A stretch of DNA of 28,526 nucleotides from Leptospira ainlahdjerensis (GCF_016919175.1 NZ_JAFFPU010000007.1:1-28526); one strand, 5' to 3'; shown: positions 10,956 to 23,991, numbered from the stretch's first letter. Numbers and translations: made by a program. The notes: a model not told the origin generated them from the sequence alone.

Positions 10956-11128
10956 GTCGGAACTACGACGGCTCCTCCGTAAAAGTCGCGCCCCACCCTG
11001 ACCTTGGGTGGAGGGGCGGGTGGCGGAAAAAAACACGACGGACTTTCCTCTATCACAAAATTCTAATTTTGCAAGCTAAAACCGCTGCGTAGGAACTCCG
11101 ACAAATCCCTCTCCTCGGGACGATTCTC
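10956..11128. repeat. 173-bp intergenic direct repeat, copy 1
   Basis: Begins GTCGGAACTACGACGG and ends GGGACGATTCTC. It contains a GC-rich imperfect hairpin (CCACCC and GGGTGG with flanking GCC/GGC, about 10989-11018) and CAAAAT-TCTA-ATTTTG. It is highly similar to the copy 233 bp further on, differing at scattered bases and in a short variable patch near 11084-11092. Confidence 0.9.
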
Positions 11129-11188
11129 TACGGGCTTTCTATGAATTCGCATAACCTTGCCCACAAGTTGGATGGATCTTAAAAATCC

Positions 11189-11361
11189 GTCGGAACTACG
11201 ACGGCTCCTCCGTGAAAGTCGCGCCCCACCCTGATCTTGGGTGGAGGGGCGGGTGGTGGAAAAAACCACGACGGACTTTCCTCTATCACAAAATTCTAAT
11301 TTTGCAAGCATATCCCCCCGTGTAGGAACTCCGACAAATCCCTCTCCTCGGGACGATTCTC
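11189..11361. repeat. 173-bp intergenic direct repeat, copy 2
   Basis: The second copy of the element at 10956-11128, offset by 233 bp and of the same length, with the same hairpin core. The 60 bp between the copies is unrelated to them. Confidence 0.9.
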
Positions 11362-11428
11362 GTTTCATTCTTCCCTTCTCGGGCCAGCGTTAGGATGATC
11401 TGACCTGCAAAGAGAAAGGAAAAACTTT

Positions 11429-11450
11429 CGATCTATTTTTTCTTAGATCG
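11429..11450 (-). terminator. Possible weak terminator at the end of the efflux operon
   Basis: CGATCTA (11429-11435) and TAGATCG (11444-11450) are perfect complements spanning the minus-strand stop codon of the pump gene. In the transcript direction GAAAGTTTTTCC follows. The stem is short and AT-rich, so the call is tentative. Confidence 0.35.
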
Positions 11451-14400
11451 ATTTCCCGGACTGGATTTTGCCTTCTTATTTTTTGTCATGGAAGAACTTT
11501 TCTTTTTGACTTCGTCTTTTGACAAAGGAGTCACCTCTTCCGCTTCATATTCTTCCATCGTATACTGATCCAGATAAGAATAGGGTTCCAAGTCTTTTGT
11601 TTTTTTGGAAACCCCATAGGTCTTTCTTTCTCCGACTAAGATCAGATAAAGAGAAGGTAGAACGGTAAGAACCAAAAGAAGCGCGGAGAATAAACCTCCT
11701 ACTATCACGGTTGCCAGAGGTCTTTGAACGTCGGATCCCACACCGGAAGCCAAGGTCGCCGGAATCAAACCGAGAAGAGCCAAAAGCATCGTCATGAGCA
11801 TCGGCCGAAGCTGAATCACGGCCGCTTTTTTTACGGCCTCTCGAACGCTGAGGTCATCGTCTTCCGTCAAGATAAGATTTGTTCGGGATACAAAAAGCAC
11901 TCCGGACATCGTCGCGATTCCGAAGAGGGAAATAAAACCCACACCTCCGGAAACGTTGAAGTAATAACCTCGAAGTAAAAGCGCATAAATACCTCCCACA
12001 AGAGAGAGAGGCAGACACGCAAGAGCGACATAGACATACTTAAAGTTTTTATAAAGTAAGTAGAGGACCGCGAAAATAATCGCGATCGTCACCGGGATCA
12101 CCATCATAAGTCTGGTTCCAACCCGAGAAAGGTTCTCGTATTGTCCTCCGTAACGAATCTCGTAACCGTCGGGAAGTTTGACTTTTTCTTTGATTCGTTT
12201 TTGCAACTCGGCGACAAAACCGCCCTGGTCTCTTCCGCGGATGTTGGTTCTGACGGTGACCGTCCTTCTTCCTTCTTGACGAAAGATCATCGTCGCACCT
12301 TCTTCTAAAGTCACTTGCGCGACTTCGGAAAGCGGAATCCGTTCTCCTTTTGGAGAAATGATCGGCATATTCTCGATGGCTCTTTGTGAAGTTCTGTAGT
12401 CCTTGGAAAAGCGGACCACGATCCCAAAACGAGCCGGCGTTTTCGGGGGAATGTCTGACGGACCTTCGTAAAGAGTATCGATTCTCTGCATCCCGATCGC
12501 GGCTTCCACCATCTGCTGGATGTCGACCACGTTGATTCCGAAACGGGCAGCCGCTTCTCGGTCGATTCGAATCGTTAGCTGAGAGCTGTCTGCTTCCTGT
12601 TCGATCCCGAACTCGCTCGCTCCTTTCATATCTTTGACAATTTCGAGAACCTCTTCTCCGATTTGTCGCATCACCTTTAGGTCGTTCCCGGAAACGAATA
12701 CCGCAAGATCCGCGATCGTACCCATGATCGCTTCGGAGAGATTGTCCATGATCGGCTGGGAAAAACTCACCCTTGCGCCTGGAAGCCCCGCTTCCAGATC
12801 ATTTCTCATTCTGAGCAATAACTCTTGTTTGGTGATCTTTTCCTTCCAATCGTCGTAGTCTTTCAATCCTACGAGCACTTCCAAGCGATTAGGAGGAAGC
12901 GGATCAGTTCCGTCGTCGTTTCTTCCCAATTGGGAAATGACTACGTTCACTTGTTCATTCTTATAGATCATCTGTCTGATTTTCGGAATGAACTTTCTGG
13001 ATTCGGGAAGGGAGATTCCCACGGGAAAGAAAATTCTTAAGTTAAAACCGCCCTCGTCCATTTCAGGTAAGAATTCGGTTCCCAAAGAAAGACCGCCAAT
13101 GACGAGTAACGTTCCAACTACGGAGAAACAGATCGTTACGACTCGTTTGGATCTTTCCACGAGATATTCTATAAGTCTCTCGTATTTTCGCTCCACCCAT
13201 TCGTAGATCGGATTGTGCCATTCGATCGGGCCCGGATTTGCGGATTCGAAATAATTTCGGTATATATAAGACATCATCACGGGGATCGCCGTCATTGCGA
13301 AGATCAAGGCTCCCAGAATCGCGAATGAAATCGTAAAAGCCATCGGCTTAAAAAGACGTCCTTCGATTCTTTCAAAAGAGAAAATCGGAAGATACGCAAG
13401 TACGATGATCAAAATTGAGAATATGATCTCGGTTCCCACTTCCGAAGCAGCGTCCACTGTAAATCGAATGATTCCCTTTGTTTTATCCGAAGGAGAAGCG
13501 TCCCTGTAACGACGCATGATATTCTCGACCATGATCACGGCGCCGTCCACGATAATTCCGAAATCGATGGCGCCTAACGAAAGTAAGCTGGCAGGGATCC
13601 CCGTGAGATTCATCATCAAAAAAGCGAAAAGCATCGCAAACGGGATGGTGGCAACAACGACCATCGAAGCCTTTACACTTCCGATAAAAAAGATCAAAAC
13701 CAGACTTACGACGATAACCCCTTCTACCAGGGTTTTACCGATGGTGCGTAACGTGTAGTTTACGAGATCCGTTCTATCGTAAGTAGTTCTCATCTGAACT
13801 CCCTCTGGAAGATAGTTCTCGTTGATCTCTTTGACCCGAGCCCGGATCCGTTCTCCCATAATATTCGGATCACCCCATCTTCGGATCGCGACCAAACCTT
13901 GTACGGAGGAATCAACGTCGATCAAACCCTCCTGGTCGTTCTGAACCGAATATCCGAGCACACCGCTCGGAATCGGATGAGAAATTTCCACGGTTCCCAA
14001 ATCTCGAATAAAAACGGGAACCCCGTTTACGGTTTTGACGACGATGTTCTCGATATGTTTCGGATCTCGGATCGCGCCCAGGGAACGGATCGGAAATCCT
14101 TGTTCCCCTTGGAGGAGGAGATTTCCTCCTGTATTTAAGTTGTTTTCTTGAATCGCTTTGATCACGTCGTTGATCGTAAGTTTATAACGAATCAACTTAT
14201 CGGGAGTTGTCACGACGTGATATTGTTTCGGCAAGCCGCCGAACGTAACCACGTCCGCAATTCCCGGGATCTGCAACATCTTAGGCATGATCACCCAGTC
14301 CTGGATCGTTCTGAGTTCCATAGAAGTGTGGTTGGCTTTCGATTCCACCACGTATCTAAAAATTTCTCCCACCGGAGAACTCATCGGTCCAAGTGAAGGT

Positions 14401-14771
14401 TCCACTTCCGCGGGAATGTCCGCGTCTCTCACTCGTTCGAGAAGCCTTGTCCTTGCAAAGTAGTCGTCCGTTCCGTCTTCAAAAACGAACTGAAATACGA
14501 CGAGGCCGTTGATCGTTCTGGATCTTCTTACCGCGACCTTAGGAATCGCGTTCAAAACCCTTTCGATCGGAATCGTAACGCGCTCTTCCACTTCTACGGC
14601 GGCCTTACCCGGAAACTTAGCGATCAAACGCACCTGAGTATCCGCGATATCAGAATATGCTTCTTTTCTAATATCGATCCAAGCCCAGGTTCCAAAAACG
14701 ATCGAGGCGATCGTGGCAGCGAGAGTGGCAATACGGTAACGAAGTACAACTTCGATTAGATTTCGAATCAT
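11433..14771 (-). CDS. czcA: CzcA-type heavy-metal efflux RND transporter
   Basis: A 1112-residue inner-membrane pump of the HME-RND family, with a first span near 10-30, a large periplasmic part, a membrane block from about 345, a second periplasmic part and a final membrane block. The signature [16 protein letters not shown] (about 402-417) places D403, D409 and E416 at the positions of the essential proton/cation residues of CzcA, which favours Zn/Co/Cd over the CusA (Cu/Ag) type. It should pump divalent cations through the adaptor and outer-membrane channel encoded upstream. The last 70 or so residues form an unusual Glu-then-Lys/Ser-rich cytoplasmic tail. The start ATG overlaps the preceding stop as ATGA. 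Confidence 0.92.
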   Translation of the reverse strand: MIRNLIEVVLRYRIATLAATIASIVFGTWAWIDIRKEAYSDIADTQVRLIAKFPGKAAVEVEERVTIPIERVLNAIPKVAVRRSRTINGLVVFQFVFEDGTDDYFARTRLLERVRDADIPAEVEPSLGPMSSPVGEIFRYVVESKANHTSMELRTIQDWVIMPKMLQIPGIADVVTFGGLPKQYHVVTTPDKLIRYKLTINDVIKAIQENNLNTGGNLLLQGEQGFPIRSLGAIRDPKHIENIVVKTVNGVPVFIRDLGTVEISHPIPSGVLGYSVQNDQEGLIDVDSSVQGLVAIRRWGDPNIMGERIRARVKEINENYLPEGVQMRTTYDRTDLVNYTLRTIGKTLVEGVIVVSLVLIFFIGSVKASMVVVATIPFAMLFAFLMMNLTGIPASLLSLGAIDFGIIVDGAVIMVENIMRRYRDASPSDKTKGIIRFTVDAASEVGTEIIFSILIIVLAYLPIFSFERIEGRLFKPMAFTISFAILGALIFAMTAIPVMMSYIYRNYFESANPGPIEWHNPIYEWVERKYERLIEYLVERSKRVVTICFSVVGTLLVIGGLSLGTEFLPEMDEGGFNLRIFFPVGISLPESRKFIPKIRQMIYKNEQVNVVISQLGRNDDGTDPLPPNRLEVLVGLKDYDDWKEKITKQELLLRMRNDLEAGLPGARVSFSQPIMDNLSEAIMGTIADLAVFVSGNDLKVMRQIGEEVLEIVKDMKGASEFGIEQEADSSQLTIRIDREAAARFGINVVDIQQMVEAAIGMQRIDTLYEGPSDIPPKTPARFGIVVRFSKDYRTSQRAIENMPIISPKGERIPLSEVAQVTLEEGATMIFRQEGRRTVTVRTNIRGRDQGGFVAELQKRIKEKVKLPDGYEIRYGGQYENLSRVGTRLMMVIPVTIAIIFAVLYLLYKNFKYVYVALACLPLSLVGGIYALLLRGYYFNVSGGVGFISLFGIATMSGVLFVSRTNLILTEDDDLSVREAVKKAAVIQLRPMLMTMLLALLGLIPATLASGVGSDVQRPLATVIVGGLFSALLLVLTVLPSLYLILVGERKTYGVSKKTKDLEPYSYLDQYTMEEYEAEEVTPLSKDEVKKKSSSMTKNKKAKSSPGNRSKKK

Positions 14772-15508
14772 TCCGAAGACCTCGTATCAAAAAGATAACC
14801 GATTTGGATGAGAAGCTGCGGATTCTTATAATCGCCCTTCCCGATTCCGCCTCCCAACTGAAGGAAAAAATTTCCTAGTAAAAAATCGTAAGTCAAACCC
14901 ACGTATTGTTGATTCAGATAAACTTTTTGTCTGTCTCGGCTTTCGTGTTCCAGATACAAAGCCAAAGTCGGATTTTGTTCGGTAACGTAAGAACGAATGA
15001 TCAAATCCTCGTAGGTCGGATCTCTATGGCTGTAACCGGGAAAAGAAGAACCGGAAGGATAAGAATTCTGCCCCCCGCGGCCTATCTCCGGCTGGAACGG
15101 ATCAACTTGAAACTTTCCGAATACAAGAGAAACGCTATGCGCCACGACCGGCGTTTTCCAGAAGCTGTAACCGATGTCCACCTGACCGCCCCACCAATGA
15201 GGATTCCATCTGCCGCCGGAAGCACGGAGAACGACGTCCTTATAATAATAACCTACGTTCAAGTTGATACTTCCCGGAGAACCGACGCTCGCGCCGTAGA
15301 CTAAAAAATTCGTGGAATTCGGAAGCGCTTTTCCCTTGAGAGAATTTTCATTCGGTCCTTCTTTTCCGATTCGGGTATTACCGTTCGGTTCTTCGACCCA
15401 TTCCGGCGAAGGATCGGATTTGGAATCTTGTTTTTGAGTTTGCCCGGGAAGGGCAATGTTCAAAAAAAGAGATAGTATGAGTATGGATATGATTTTAAAT
15501 TCTTTCAT
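14768..15508 (-). CDS. Exported, probably outer-membrane beta-rich protein in the efflux operon
   Basis: 246 residues with a signal peptide (about 1-22, ending near LPGQ). A polar Ser/Glu/Asn linker follows, then alternating Gly/aromatic strands such as [19 protein letters not shown] and [14 protein letters not shown], ending [15 protein letters not shown]. This looks like a small beta-barrel or beta-sandwich envelope protein. I do not recognise a family. It sits exactly between adaptor and pump: 1 bp after the adaptor stop and overlapping the pump start by 4 bp. It is therefore surely co-translated with them and may be an accessory part of the efflux complex (inference). Confidence 0.8.
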   Translation of the reverse strand: MKEFKIISILILSLFLNIALPGQTQKQDSKSDPSPEWVEEPNGNTRIGKEGPNENSLKGKALPNSTNFLVYGASVGSPGSINLNVGYYYKDVVLRASGGRWNPHWWGGQVDIGYSFWKTPVVAHSVSLVFGKFQVDPFQPEIGRGGQNSYPSGSSFPGYSHRDPTYEDLIIRSYVTEQNPTLALYLEHESRDRQKVYLNQQYVGLTYDFLLGNFFLQLGGGIGKGDYKNPQLLIQIGYLFDTRSSE

Positions 15509-15509
15509 G

Positions 15510-16508
15510 TTAGAATCCGAAACTGAGTCCCTTGAGTAAAATCGTTCCTTCGACGACCACCCGATCTCCTTTCGTGAGGCCTTCTACAACGGTAACTTTT
15601 TCCTCGCCGGAAGTACCCAAGATCACTTCTCTTCTGTAAAATTCGCGAGGAGATTCTTCCACAAAAACATAACTTCTGCTTTCCACCGTGATGACGGAAG
15701 TAAACGGAATGACCACCGTATCCCCCTTTCTATCCTCCGGAAAACGGACCGTGGCAAACATCCCCGGTTTCAAAACATAACCTTCGTTTCGAACCGCGAT
15801 TCTAACCTTAACCGTTCGAGTTGTGGGATCCACGTTGTCTCCTAGAGCTTCTGCCGTTCCGGTCCAAGCGGTTTCCGGAAAACTGGAAAATTTGAGTTTT
15901 ACCTTCTTCCCTTTTTTCAAACTCTGAAGTTGAGATTCCGGAACGTCGCAGATGATCCAAGCACTGTGGGCGCTGGCGTTTCTGAGTTCCGCAGGATTTA
16001 AACCCACAGCTCGGAGTTTCCCTTCAAACTCGGCGAGTTCCGCGGCGTCGTTTTCGGACTCGGTCTCCGCCTCGATGAGATCCTTTTCGGTCGCGACCCT
16101 GTGTTTGAACATGTCCTTGATCCGTTCCAAGTTTTTGCGGGAACGATTCAGGCTATTTTTAGAATGAATATAACCGACATAGAGATCGTTTAGATCGGCG
16201 GATTCAAAAAGAATGATCTTTTCTCCTCCGCTCATCGAAGGAGAAGAAGAAGCGATCAAACGAGCCGGGGCTTCCACTTCCACAAACTCTCCTTCCTTAC
16301 CGATTTGAGCGGTTTTGATGATCTCCAGACCGGGGCTGTTTTCTTTAAATTCGATCCATTCTCCCTTGTCATGAACGATCGCTTTGTTGGGCATTTGAAT
16401 GCTCGGCTTGATTCGTTTGGAAAGCCCGAGAACGGCTAGGGAAACGATGGCGACAACGGCTGCGATTCCAAGAATGAATGTGGTGCGTTTTGTAAAAGGT
16501 AATTTCAT
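15510..16508 (-). CDS. czcB: RND efflux periplasmic adaptor (CzcB/membrane-fusion type)
   Basis: 332 residues, with one N-terminal membrane anchor (about 10-30) and then beta-strands. A helical hairpin around 110-170 is rich in Glu/Lys/Asn ([12 protein letters not shown] onward). The lipoyl/beta-barrel half contains [20 protein letters not shown] and [12 protein letters not shown], blocks typical of HlyD-like adaptors. It joins the inner-membrane pump to the TolC-like channel across the periplasm. It lies 2 bp after the channel gene. No long His-rich metal-binding N-terminus is present, unlike some CzcB proteins. Confidence 0.9.
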   Translation of the reverse strand: MKLPFTKRTTFILGIAAVVAIVSLAVLGLSKRIKPSIQMPNKAIVHDKGEWIEFKENSPGLEIIKTAQIGKEGEFVEVEAPARLIASSSPSMSGGEKIILFESADLNDLYVGYIHSKNSLNRSRKNLERIKDMFKHRVATEKDLIEAETESENDAAELAEFEGKLRAVGLNPAELRNASAHSAWIICDVPESQLQSLKKGKKVKLKFSSFPETAWTGTAEALGDNVDPTTRTVKVRIAVRNEGYVLKPGMFATVRFPEDRKGDTVVIPFTSVITVESRSYVFVEESPREFYRREVILGTSGEEKVTVVEGLTKGDRVVVEGTILLKGLSFGF

Positions 16509-16510
16509 GA

Positions 16511-17938
16511 TCAGTCTTCCTTCTTTGGATTCGTTACGGGTACTGGTTCCGCCAGTTTCGGGATAAGAATTCCCTGACCGACCGAGAAGTTAATTCCCTC
16601 GATCGCGTCCATACGATCCGTTTGCAATTTTAGCATTTCTACGACGCTGGAACGATAAGTTTCAAAAAAATCGGCAAATTCCAAAATCGTAATATAACGT
16701 TTTTCATAACTAAGAATCATATCTTTCGAAAGATCCAGATATTCCTTGGTGTAGGTGTTTCTGAATTTTCTGTAAAGATTGTCTTTAACCCTCGCGGTCT
16801 CAATGGAAACTGCGACTTCATTTTCCACTTCCAAAAGAGTGTTTTTGAGTTCCTGCTTTTTGGAAAGAATCGCTTTTTCCGATGCTTTGATGTTTCCCTG
16901 ATTTCTATCAAAGATGGGAATGTTCAACTGAGCCGTGACTCCCCAATAGTTTTGAAAGGCGGTTCCACCCCGGTTGTACATCGGACCGAAGGCGAGATCG
17001 GGAATCGCGTTTGCGTGTTGCAAATCCAAGTTGGCTTCTTCGTAACGAAGAGCCTGAATCGCTTTTTTGAGATCGGGTCTTTTGTTTCTTGCGACTTCGA
17101 GAAGTTCGTCCCGTTTTAACTTCGCTGGTTCCAAAAAATCCAGATGTTCTTCGTTGATTCGGGGAACGATTTTCACGTCCGAACTTCTCAAAGAATCGTC
17201 GTTTAACAAAACTCTAAGGTCGGCTTCCCTTTCCAAAATTCGAATATTCAAATCTTCTCTTTCCTTTTTGAGAAAGAAATAAAGGGCCTTGAGACGAAGT
17301 ACTTCCGCTTGTAAGATCGCTCTTCTTTTGTAACCCATTTCGGCGGAGGAAACGGTTCTGCCAAGGGCTTCCAAACTTTGATCGTAAAAAGTGATCGCCT
17401 GACGATAGTAATAGATCGCATAAAAAAGTTTTCTCAGTTTGGTGACGAGACCGCGTGCGAGATCGTAGAATTCTTGTTCGCTCATACGAGCGTTTAGTTC
17501 CGCGACACGAACCCTCTTTCCGATCTTACCGCCGAGCAAAAACAACTGCTGGATCTGAACCACGGTTTGTCCGGAACGAGTGAAATCGAAGTATCTCTGA
17601 GTCGGTTCCGCAAAAATACTCTGATCGATAAAGATGTTCGGGTTTGCGTAAAGACCGGCTTGTTCGATTCCTGCTTTGCGAGCGTCGATGTTAAAACGGG
17701 AAGCGAGCAAAAGAAGATTGTTTTTCCAGAGCTTTTCCTCCGCCGTTTTCAAATCCAAACTGAACTCGATCGGAATTCCCTGGGTCGTCTCGGATTGAAT
17801 CGGACTTTCCGATTGGGTAGGAGTGGCCGGGATTCCAAGACTCGGCTGTTCGCCATTCGAAGAAGAAGTCGTTTTGGATTCTTCCGGAAGAATGGGTTGT
17901 AGCGAGAGCAGAATTAAGAGCGTGAAAATCTTTTTCAT
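16511..17938 (-). CDS. czcC: TolC-like outer-membrane efflux channel (CzcC type)
   Basis: 475 residues: signal peptide (about 1-18), a Ser/Thr/Pro-rich linker to about 55, then two long helical repeats. Typical blocks include [20 protein letters not shown] early and [20 protein letters not shown] in the second repeat, followed by [17 protein letters not shown]. These mark the OEP family that forms the trimeric outer-membrane exit duct. It is the first gene of the four-gene efflux operon, so the operon promoter should lie in 17939-18095. A TACAAT sequence just upstream has no good -35 partner. Confidence 0.9.
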   Translation of the reverse strand: MKKIFTLLILLSLQPILPEESKTTSSSNGEQPSLGIPATPTQSESPIQSETTQGIPIEFSLDLKTAEEKLWKNNLLLLASRFNIDARKAGIEQAGLYANPNIFIDQSIFAEPTQRYFDFTRSGQTVVQIQQLFLLGGKIGKRVRVAELNARMSEQEFYDLARGLVTKLRKLFYAIYYYRQAITFYDQSLEALGRTVSSAEMGYKRRAILQAEVLRLKALYFFLKKEREDLNIRILEREADLRVLLNDDSLRSSDVKIVPRINEEHLDFLEPAKLKRDELLEVARNKRPDLKKAIQALRYEEANLDLQHANAIPDLAFGPMYNRGGTAFQNYWGVTAQLNIPIFDRNQGNIKASEKAILSKKQELKNTLLEVENEVAVSIETARVKDNLYRKFRNTYTKEYLDLSKDMILSYEKRYITILEFADFFETYRSSVVEMLKLQTDRMDAIEGINFSVGQGILIPKLAEPVPVTNPKKED

Positions 17939-18061
17939 AAGTTTTCCAGTATTGTATGTTTACGGATCAAGAGGTACGGTTCTCCAAGATTCAACCTTGC
18001 CTAAAAAGGGCATTCGCTTCCGACTTAGCGCATCGCACCAAACGGAGATCTATCGTTGGAT

Positions 18062-18083
18062 AAAATTCTTACGATAGAATTTT
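18062..18083. promoter_or_regulatory. Inverted repeat upstream of the efflux operon
   Basis: AAAATTCT (18062-18069) and AGAATTTT (18076-18083) are perfect 8-bp arms around six bases. The site lies between the 122-residue gene and the channel gene, both on the minus strand. It is too AT-rich for a normal terminator and could be an operator for a metal sensor (inference). Confidence 0.35.
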
Positions 18084-18095
18084 ATAATATTCGAA

Positions 18096-18464
18096 TTAAG
18101 CGATCGGTGGAGGAAGATTGAGGAGTAAGGAGGAAAGAAGGTAGTTGTAGAGAGTTTTCGGAGCAAAGAAGTTTCTTGGAAAGAATTCGACTTCCGTTTT
18201 GGAAAGTTCGAAAAAATCGGAAAAAACGAGATCTAAAAAGTCGTAACGGCTCCGGAGAGGAAGAACAAAATCCTGAGAATCAAGTTCACACTGTAAGCGC
18301 GCATTGGTTTCTTTTTTAACAAGACGTTTTGCAAGGGAGGAATGAACCTCCGATCCTTTGACGTCTACGAATGCGAGATCAAACGTTCCGTCTTCTTCGC
18401 AGGGTAAAACGATGACCGCAGCGAGAGCAAGAATCAGAAATTTATTGAGCCAGGGGACCTGCAT
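18096..18464 (-). CDS. Small exported or lipoprotein-like hypothetical protein
   Basis: 122 residues with an N-terminal hydrophobic stretch (about 8-21) ending IVLPC. Cys22 is a possible lipidation site under the loose spirochaetal rule. The rest is mixed, ending in a Leu/Pro-rich stretch LLSSLLLNLPPPIA. No family is recognised. GTGGA precedes ATG 18464 by four bases and supports the start. It lies 99 bp downstream of the lipoprotein gene and 157 bp upstream of the efflux operon, so it may stand alone or end the secA unit. Confidence 0.6.
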   Translation of the reverse strand: MQVPWLNKFLILALAAVIVLPCEEDGTFDLAFVDVKGSEVHSSLAKRLVKKETNARLQCELDSQDFVLPLRSRYDFLDLVFSDFFELSKTEVEFFPRNFFAPKTLYNYLLSSLLLNLPPPIA

Positions 18465-18482
18465 TCAATCCACATTTCTTAG

Positions 18483-18498
18483 GTAGGACTAGCCCTAC
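18483..18498. promoter_or_regulatory. Short inverted repeat upstream of the 122-residue gene
   Basis: GTAGG (18483-18487) and CCTAC (18494-18498) flank six bases, about 20-35 bp before the minus-strand start at 18464. Position suits an operator or leader hairpin; nothing else supports it. Confidence 0.3.
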
Positions 18499-18563
18499 AA
18501 ACGTTTTTCCGCAATTTTGCTTAATTACGGGGCATCTATTGTGCTTGTGCGGTCGAACTAAAC

Positions 18564-19045
18564 TTAAGGGGCTATGTGCTCGACCCGGACAACGGTTCCG
18601 TTTCGCATCAAAACTCGGATTTCAAGATCCGGTTTTGCACCGGGTTTAAAACGACTGATCGGCCTCGTATAGAGAAAGGCTTCGATGCTGTTGGTTCTAA
18701 ATTGGATTTGATCGGGATTTCCCAAAAATTCCTTCACAAAAATCCGATTTTGACCCTGGAGCGTGTCCTTGATTTCGGAACGAAGCCGAAGATTCTTTTC
18801 GATTTCAGGATCCAACGCAGGTTCGATCGAGGTTTGGTTTTCCACGACTCCTGTTTCCGGATGGACCGTCTGCCCGGATCCGAGAAGTTGTTTCAGAACC
18901 AATTTCTCGCATTTCTCCTTGTCCTCGAAGGTTTCCATACAATCCGCAAAGATCTGTTTTGCCGATCCTTTGGGCGGAGGAGGAGTTACACAGAAAAAGA
19001 GAAGTCCCGTTCCCGCCAATAAGGTAAGAATCCGAGCCGAGGTTT

Positions 19046-19049
<4 letters not shown>
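18564..19049 (-). CDS. Putative lipoprotein, hypothetical
   Basis: 161 residues with a short n-region and the lipobox LLFFC (Cys20), followed by a Pro-rich start of the mature chain. A Cys pair in [17 protein letters not shown] could form a disulfide. A C-terminal part ending [16 protein letters not shown] looks beta-stranded, with some likeness to small SmpA/BamE-like folds. The start is GTG, overlapping the secA stop as GTGA, with GGAG ten bases upstream. It is therefore coupled to secA, which suggests, but does not prove, an envelope role. Confidence 0.75.
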
Positions 19050-21772
<2,723 letters not shown>

Positions 21773-21823
21773 ATCAGTTTTCCGTATTACGTTATTGAAT
21801 TGTTGCTTGTGGAATCCCGAACT

Positions 21824-22507
21824 TCATAGATCGAGAATCGCATTGAATATTTTACGTCCTGACGTCTCCATCTGAGACCTCAAAGACTCCGTATCGGGTC
21901 CAGGAACCCAACCCGCGGAACGAATAAAATCCGCGTGAACCCCTTGCCAAACCTGGAGCATAGGAGCCGTAACTTCCAGATGACACTGGATCCCAAAAAT
22001 TCGATCTTGAACAGAAAACATCTGATTGGGATACATCTCGCTTTTGAGAAGATGTTTGCCGCCCTTCGGAATCGTAAACACGTCCTCGTGAAGATGAAAG
22101 GCGGGAAAGGAAGAAGTCCCGTTCAAAACCGGATGAGAATCCTGGATGCTCACGTTGGAGAATCCGACCTCGGGTCCCTTCTTTCCCACACTCACTTCTC
22201 CACCTAAAGCTTTTGCTATGATTTGAGAACCGAGACAAATTCCGATCACCTTTCGATTGGGCATCGATGACGCATAACGCACCAAGTTGAACCAAGGTTC
22301 AAAAAAAGAAAAAAGCGCCGGGTCCGCGACCGATTGTGGACCTCCCAACAAAATGATCAGATCAAAGATCAGGTGCGCGTCCGGGATGGGTTGAATTCTC
22401 GTATCATAAGCGTTGTGATACGAAATTCTATAATTTCTTTCTTTCAAAGAATCCAAAAGGATTCCTGGACCTTCGCAGTCCTTAAAACGAACGATCAAAC
22501 TTCTCAT
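21824..22507 (-). CDS. Class I glutamine amidotransferase (GMP-synthase-like)
   Basis: 227 residues with the complete class I triad: nucleophile C91 in GICLGSQ, and H176 and E178 in QCHLEVT. The oxyanion segment LLGGPQSV is near 53-60. It is a free-standing glutaminase-type domain like the GuaA-related family (PF00117), not fused to a synthetase. Such proteins act as gamma-glutamyl hydrolases or amide-transfer partners; the substrate cannot be inferred. Its ATG overlaps the stop of the thioredoxin-like gene as ATGA. Confidence 0.85.
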   Translation of the reverse strand: MRSLIVRFKDCEGPGILLDSLKERNYRISYHNAYDTRIQPIPDAHLIFDLIILLGGPQSVADPALFSFFEPWFNLVRYASSMPNRKVIGICLGSQIIAKALGGEVSVGKKGPEVGFSNVSIQDSHPVLNGTSSFPAFHLHEDVFTIPKGGKHLLKSEMYPNQMFSVQDRIFGIQCHLEVTAPMLQVWQGVHADFIRSAGWVPGPDTESLRSQMETSGRKIFNAILDL

Positions 22508-23079
22508 GAAGATCCAGCCATCCTTTTGAAAAAGAGAACTTTCTGATCCGTAGAGAGTTTGGCTGGATTTGCTTCTTCGCTGATCGGACCAATAAAATTA
22601 TAATAGAGAACGAAAGGTTTTGTTTTGAAAAGAAGTGTTTCCGGAGTTCCAGTAACGATCGAATTGGATCGACTCACACGAAACGGTTTTTTCATCAGAA
22701 GAATCGGAACTTGAATTCCAAACTTACGAGCTTCTTCCTGCACCAAAGGTTTTGCCTTTGTAAGCAAGTCCTCTTCCGTCATGGTTTCGGGATCGTCGAA
22801 AAAAAGAGCGGGATCTACGGCCATGTAGAATTGGATCTTAGGATCCTTTTGCATTTCTTGGTAGAGGTAGTTGAGGGCCGGGAGTTCCTTGATACAAGGG
22901 ACACAATTTGGTCCGTAAACGTTCAGAACCAAACGGGGAGCGGTGACTTCGGAAAGTTTGATTTCCTTTCCCTCCAGAGTCACCCCTTGGAAACTCTGAA
23001 CTCCCAAATTGGGTTGTTCGGAAGGCGCACACTGGAAGAGGCAAACTGTGGTGAGAATAAAAAGGGCAAATCGGTTCAT
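22504..23079 (-). CDS. Thioredoxin-like (TlpA/AhpC-TSA type) lipoprotein
   Basis: 192 residues from ATG 23079. The signal [12 protein letters not shown] gives lipidated Cys17. A thioredoxin-fold domain follows, with active site [13 protein letters not shown] (Cys59 and Cys62) and a cis-Pro candidate in GTPETLLF. It is probably an envelope thiol-disulfide oxidoreductase (reductase, cytochrome maturation or repair). The frame is open to a TTG at 23211, but that would bury the signal peptide 44 residues in, so 23079 is preferred. It heads the minus-strand run with the amidotransferase and secA. Confidence 0.82.
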   Translation of the reverse strand: MNRFALFILTTVCLFQCAPSEQPNLGVQSFQGVTLEGKEIKLSEVTAPRLVLNVYGPNCVPCIKELPALNYLYQEMQKDPKIQFYMAVDPALFFDDPETMTEEDLLTKAKPLVQEEARKFGIQVPILLMKKPFRVSRSNSIVTGTPETLLFKTKPFVLYYNFIGPISEEANPAKLSTDQKVLFFKRMAGSS

Positions 23080-23406
23080 CAATGCTACATAACTTCCAGA
23101 TAAAGGGGGAAAGAAAAGGCGGAAATCTGGTTCCGAATTCATGGATAATACCAAAGGAAAGCGTTCCGGCTCTAAATTCAAGGAATAAACAAGAACCTCT
23201 GGTTGGCTCAAAACCTTGGCGGCGGCCCGGCCGGATGTCCCGAAAAAAGACCCTTATGAGACATAATTTGATCGATTTTACAGTTTTTTTCTGAGGATCC
23301 CAAAAAAGAGTTCTCTCTGAAATGAGGACGATAAGGGTTTGACAACTACTCTACCCTTGATTTCCTGGTATTTTGAACGTCCTTTCGACTCTACCAGGGA
23401 ATCCGA
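23080..23406. promoter_or_regulatory. Divergent intergenic region (327 bp)
   Basis: No gene is supported. It separates the minus-strand thioredoxin-like gene from the plus-strand acidic-tail gene and should hold both promoters. On the plus strand an extended -10 (TGGTATTTT, 23366-23374) is the best candidate. A TTGACA at 23339-23344 is too far from it to be its -35. A GC-rich patch lies at 23216-23240. AGGGA ends 7 bp before ATG 23407. Confidence 0.45.
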
Positions 23407-23931
23407 ATGAACCAACTTAATCCTGAATTTGACATCGTAACTCTCATCGAACTCGCAAAACGCAACAAGTATGAAAAAGCCGTTGCCGGATTCCACACGC
23501 TGGACCGAATCGAAAGATTAGAACTCCCTAAAAAGATCAAAGCTCGAAAATTAGCCGTTCAAGCGATGTATGCCCTCGCGAGCGAAGAAGTTCAGTATGG
23601 TTACTTCACAAAAGAAGAAAGAATCGTACTCGACCAAGAGGCAAACATCACAAACGCGTCCTATTCTAAATTTAACGGACTTTTTGAAGCTCCTCAAGCA
23701 CCGATCGCAGAAGAAGATACGGAAGAAGATTTTATCCCAGAAGAAGCTCCTCGCCCGATCTTGGATGGTGACGAAGACGAAGACGGTCTCGACGCCGATG
23801 AAGATGAGGAAGAAGAAGAGGACGAGGATGATGAGGAAGACGAGGATGAAGATGACGACGACGAAGACGAGGAAGAAAAACTCGATGACGACGACGAAGA
23901 GGAAGAAGTAGCCGAGAAAAAAGAGGACTAA
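23407..23931 (+). CDS. Possible RNA polymerase omega-like protein with long acidic tail
   Basis: 174 residues. The first 75 are a basic, helical domain with [16 protein letters not shown] (20-35) and [20 protein letters not shown] (48-67). That order recalls the omega subunit (NRYE-type helix, then K-x-x-x-A-x-x-E-I...GKI). The likeness is at pattern level only, so no gene symbol is given. From about residue 101 the chain is almost pure Asp/Glu, encoded by low-complexity GAA/GAT/GAC DNA. AGGGA precedes the ATG by seven bases. If it is omega, it would assemble with RpoC; otherwise it is a hypothetical acidic protein. Confidence 0.7.
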   Translation: MNQLNPEFDIVTLIELAKRNKYEKAVAGFHTLDRIERLELPKKIKARKLAVQAMYALASEEVQYGYFTKEERIVLDQEANITNASYSKFNGLFEAPQAPIAEEDTEEDFIPEEAPRPILDGDEDEDGLDADEDEEEEEDEDDEEDEDEDDDDEDEEEKLDDDDEEEEVAEKKED

Positions 23932-23991
23932 TAAGAGGTCTTTCGCTTATCTACCGTCTCATTTCCAATCCAAACGGAACCCTGAACTTAG

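Larger units (their letters stand above)
10531..11432. other. About 900-bp gene-poor region between converging transcription units
   Basis: I see no convincing gene here. The region holds a terminator-like hairpin at its left end and two copies of a 173-bp repeat (10956-11128 and 11189-11361). A further short match to the repeat, CGTAGGAACTCC, occurs near 10666. It lies between the plus-strand porin unit and the end of the minus-strand efflux operon. Confidence 0.7.

Noticed and set aside
10956..11361. CRISPR array
   Set aside because: Only two long units (173 bp) with one 60-bp spacer; no short regular repeats or cas genes.
11063..11368. 101-residue minus-strand frame over the intergenic repeats
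   Set aside because: It covers repeat DNA only, with no domain and no initiation signal.
18015..18040. Minus-strand TTTGGTGCGATGCGC as a sigma-54 promoter for the efflux operon
   Set aside because: The -12 GC is missing at the required spacing.
23216..23232. TTGG...GC with sigma-54 spacing in the GC-rich intergenic patch
   Set aside because: Only the GG and GC match; the rest (CGGCGG, CGGCC) is far from consensus.
23082..23294. 70-residue plus-strand frame in the divergent intergenic region
   Set aside because: Low-quality composition, no ribosome-binding site and no motif.
23339..23344. TTGACA as a -35 box for the acidic-tail gene
   Set aside because: No acceptable -10 lies 16-18 bp downstream; the extended -10 at 23366-23374 is too far.
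23700..23930. Simple GA-rich satellite rather than a gene
   Set aside because: The frame is continuous with a well-formed N-terminal domain, a good ribosome-binding site and a clean stop.
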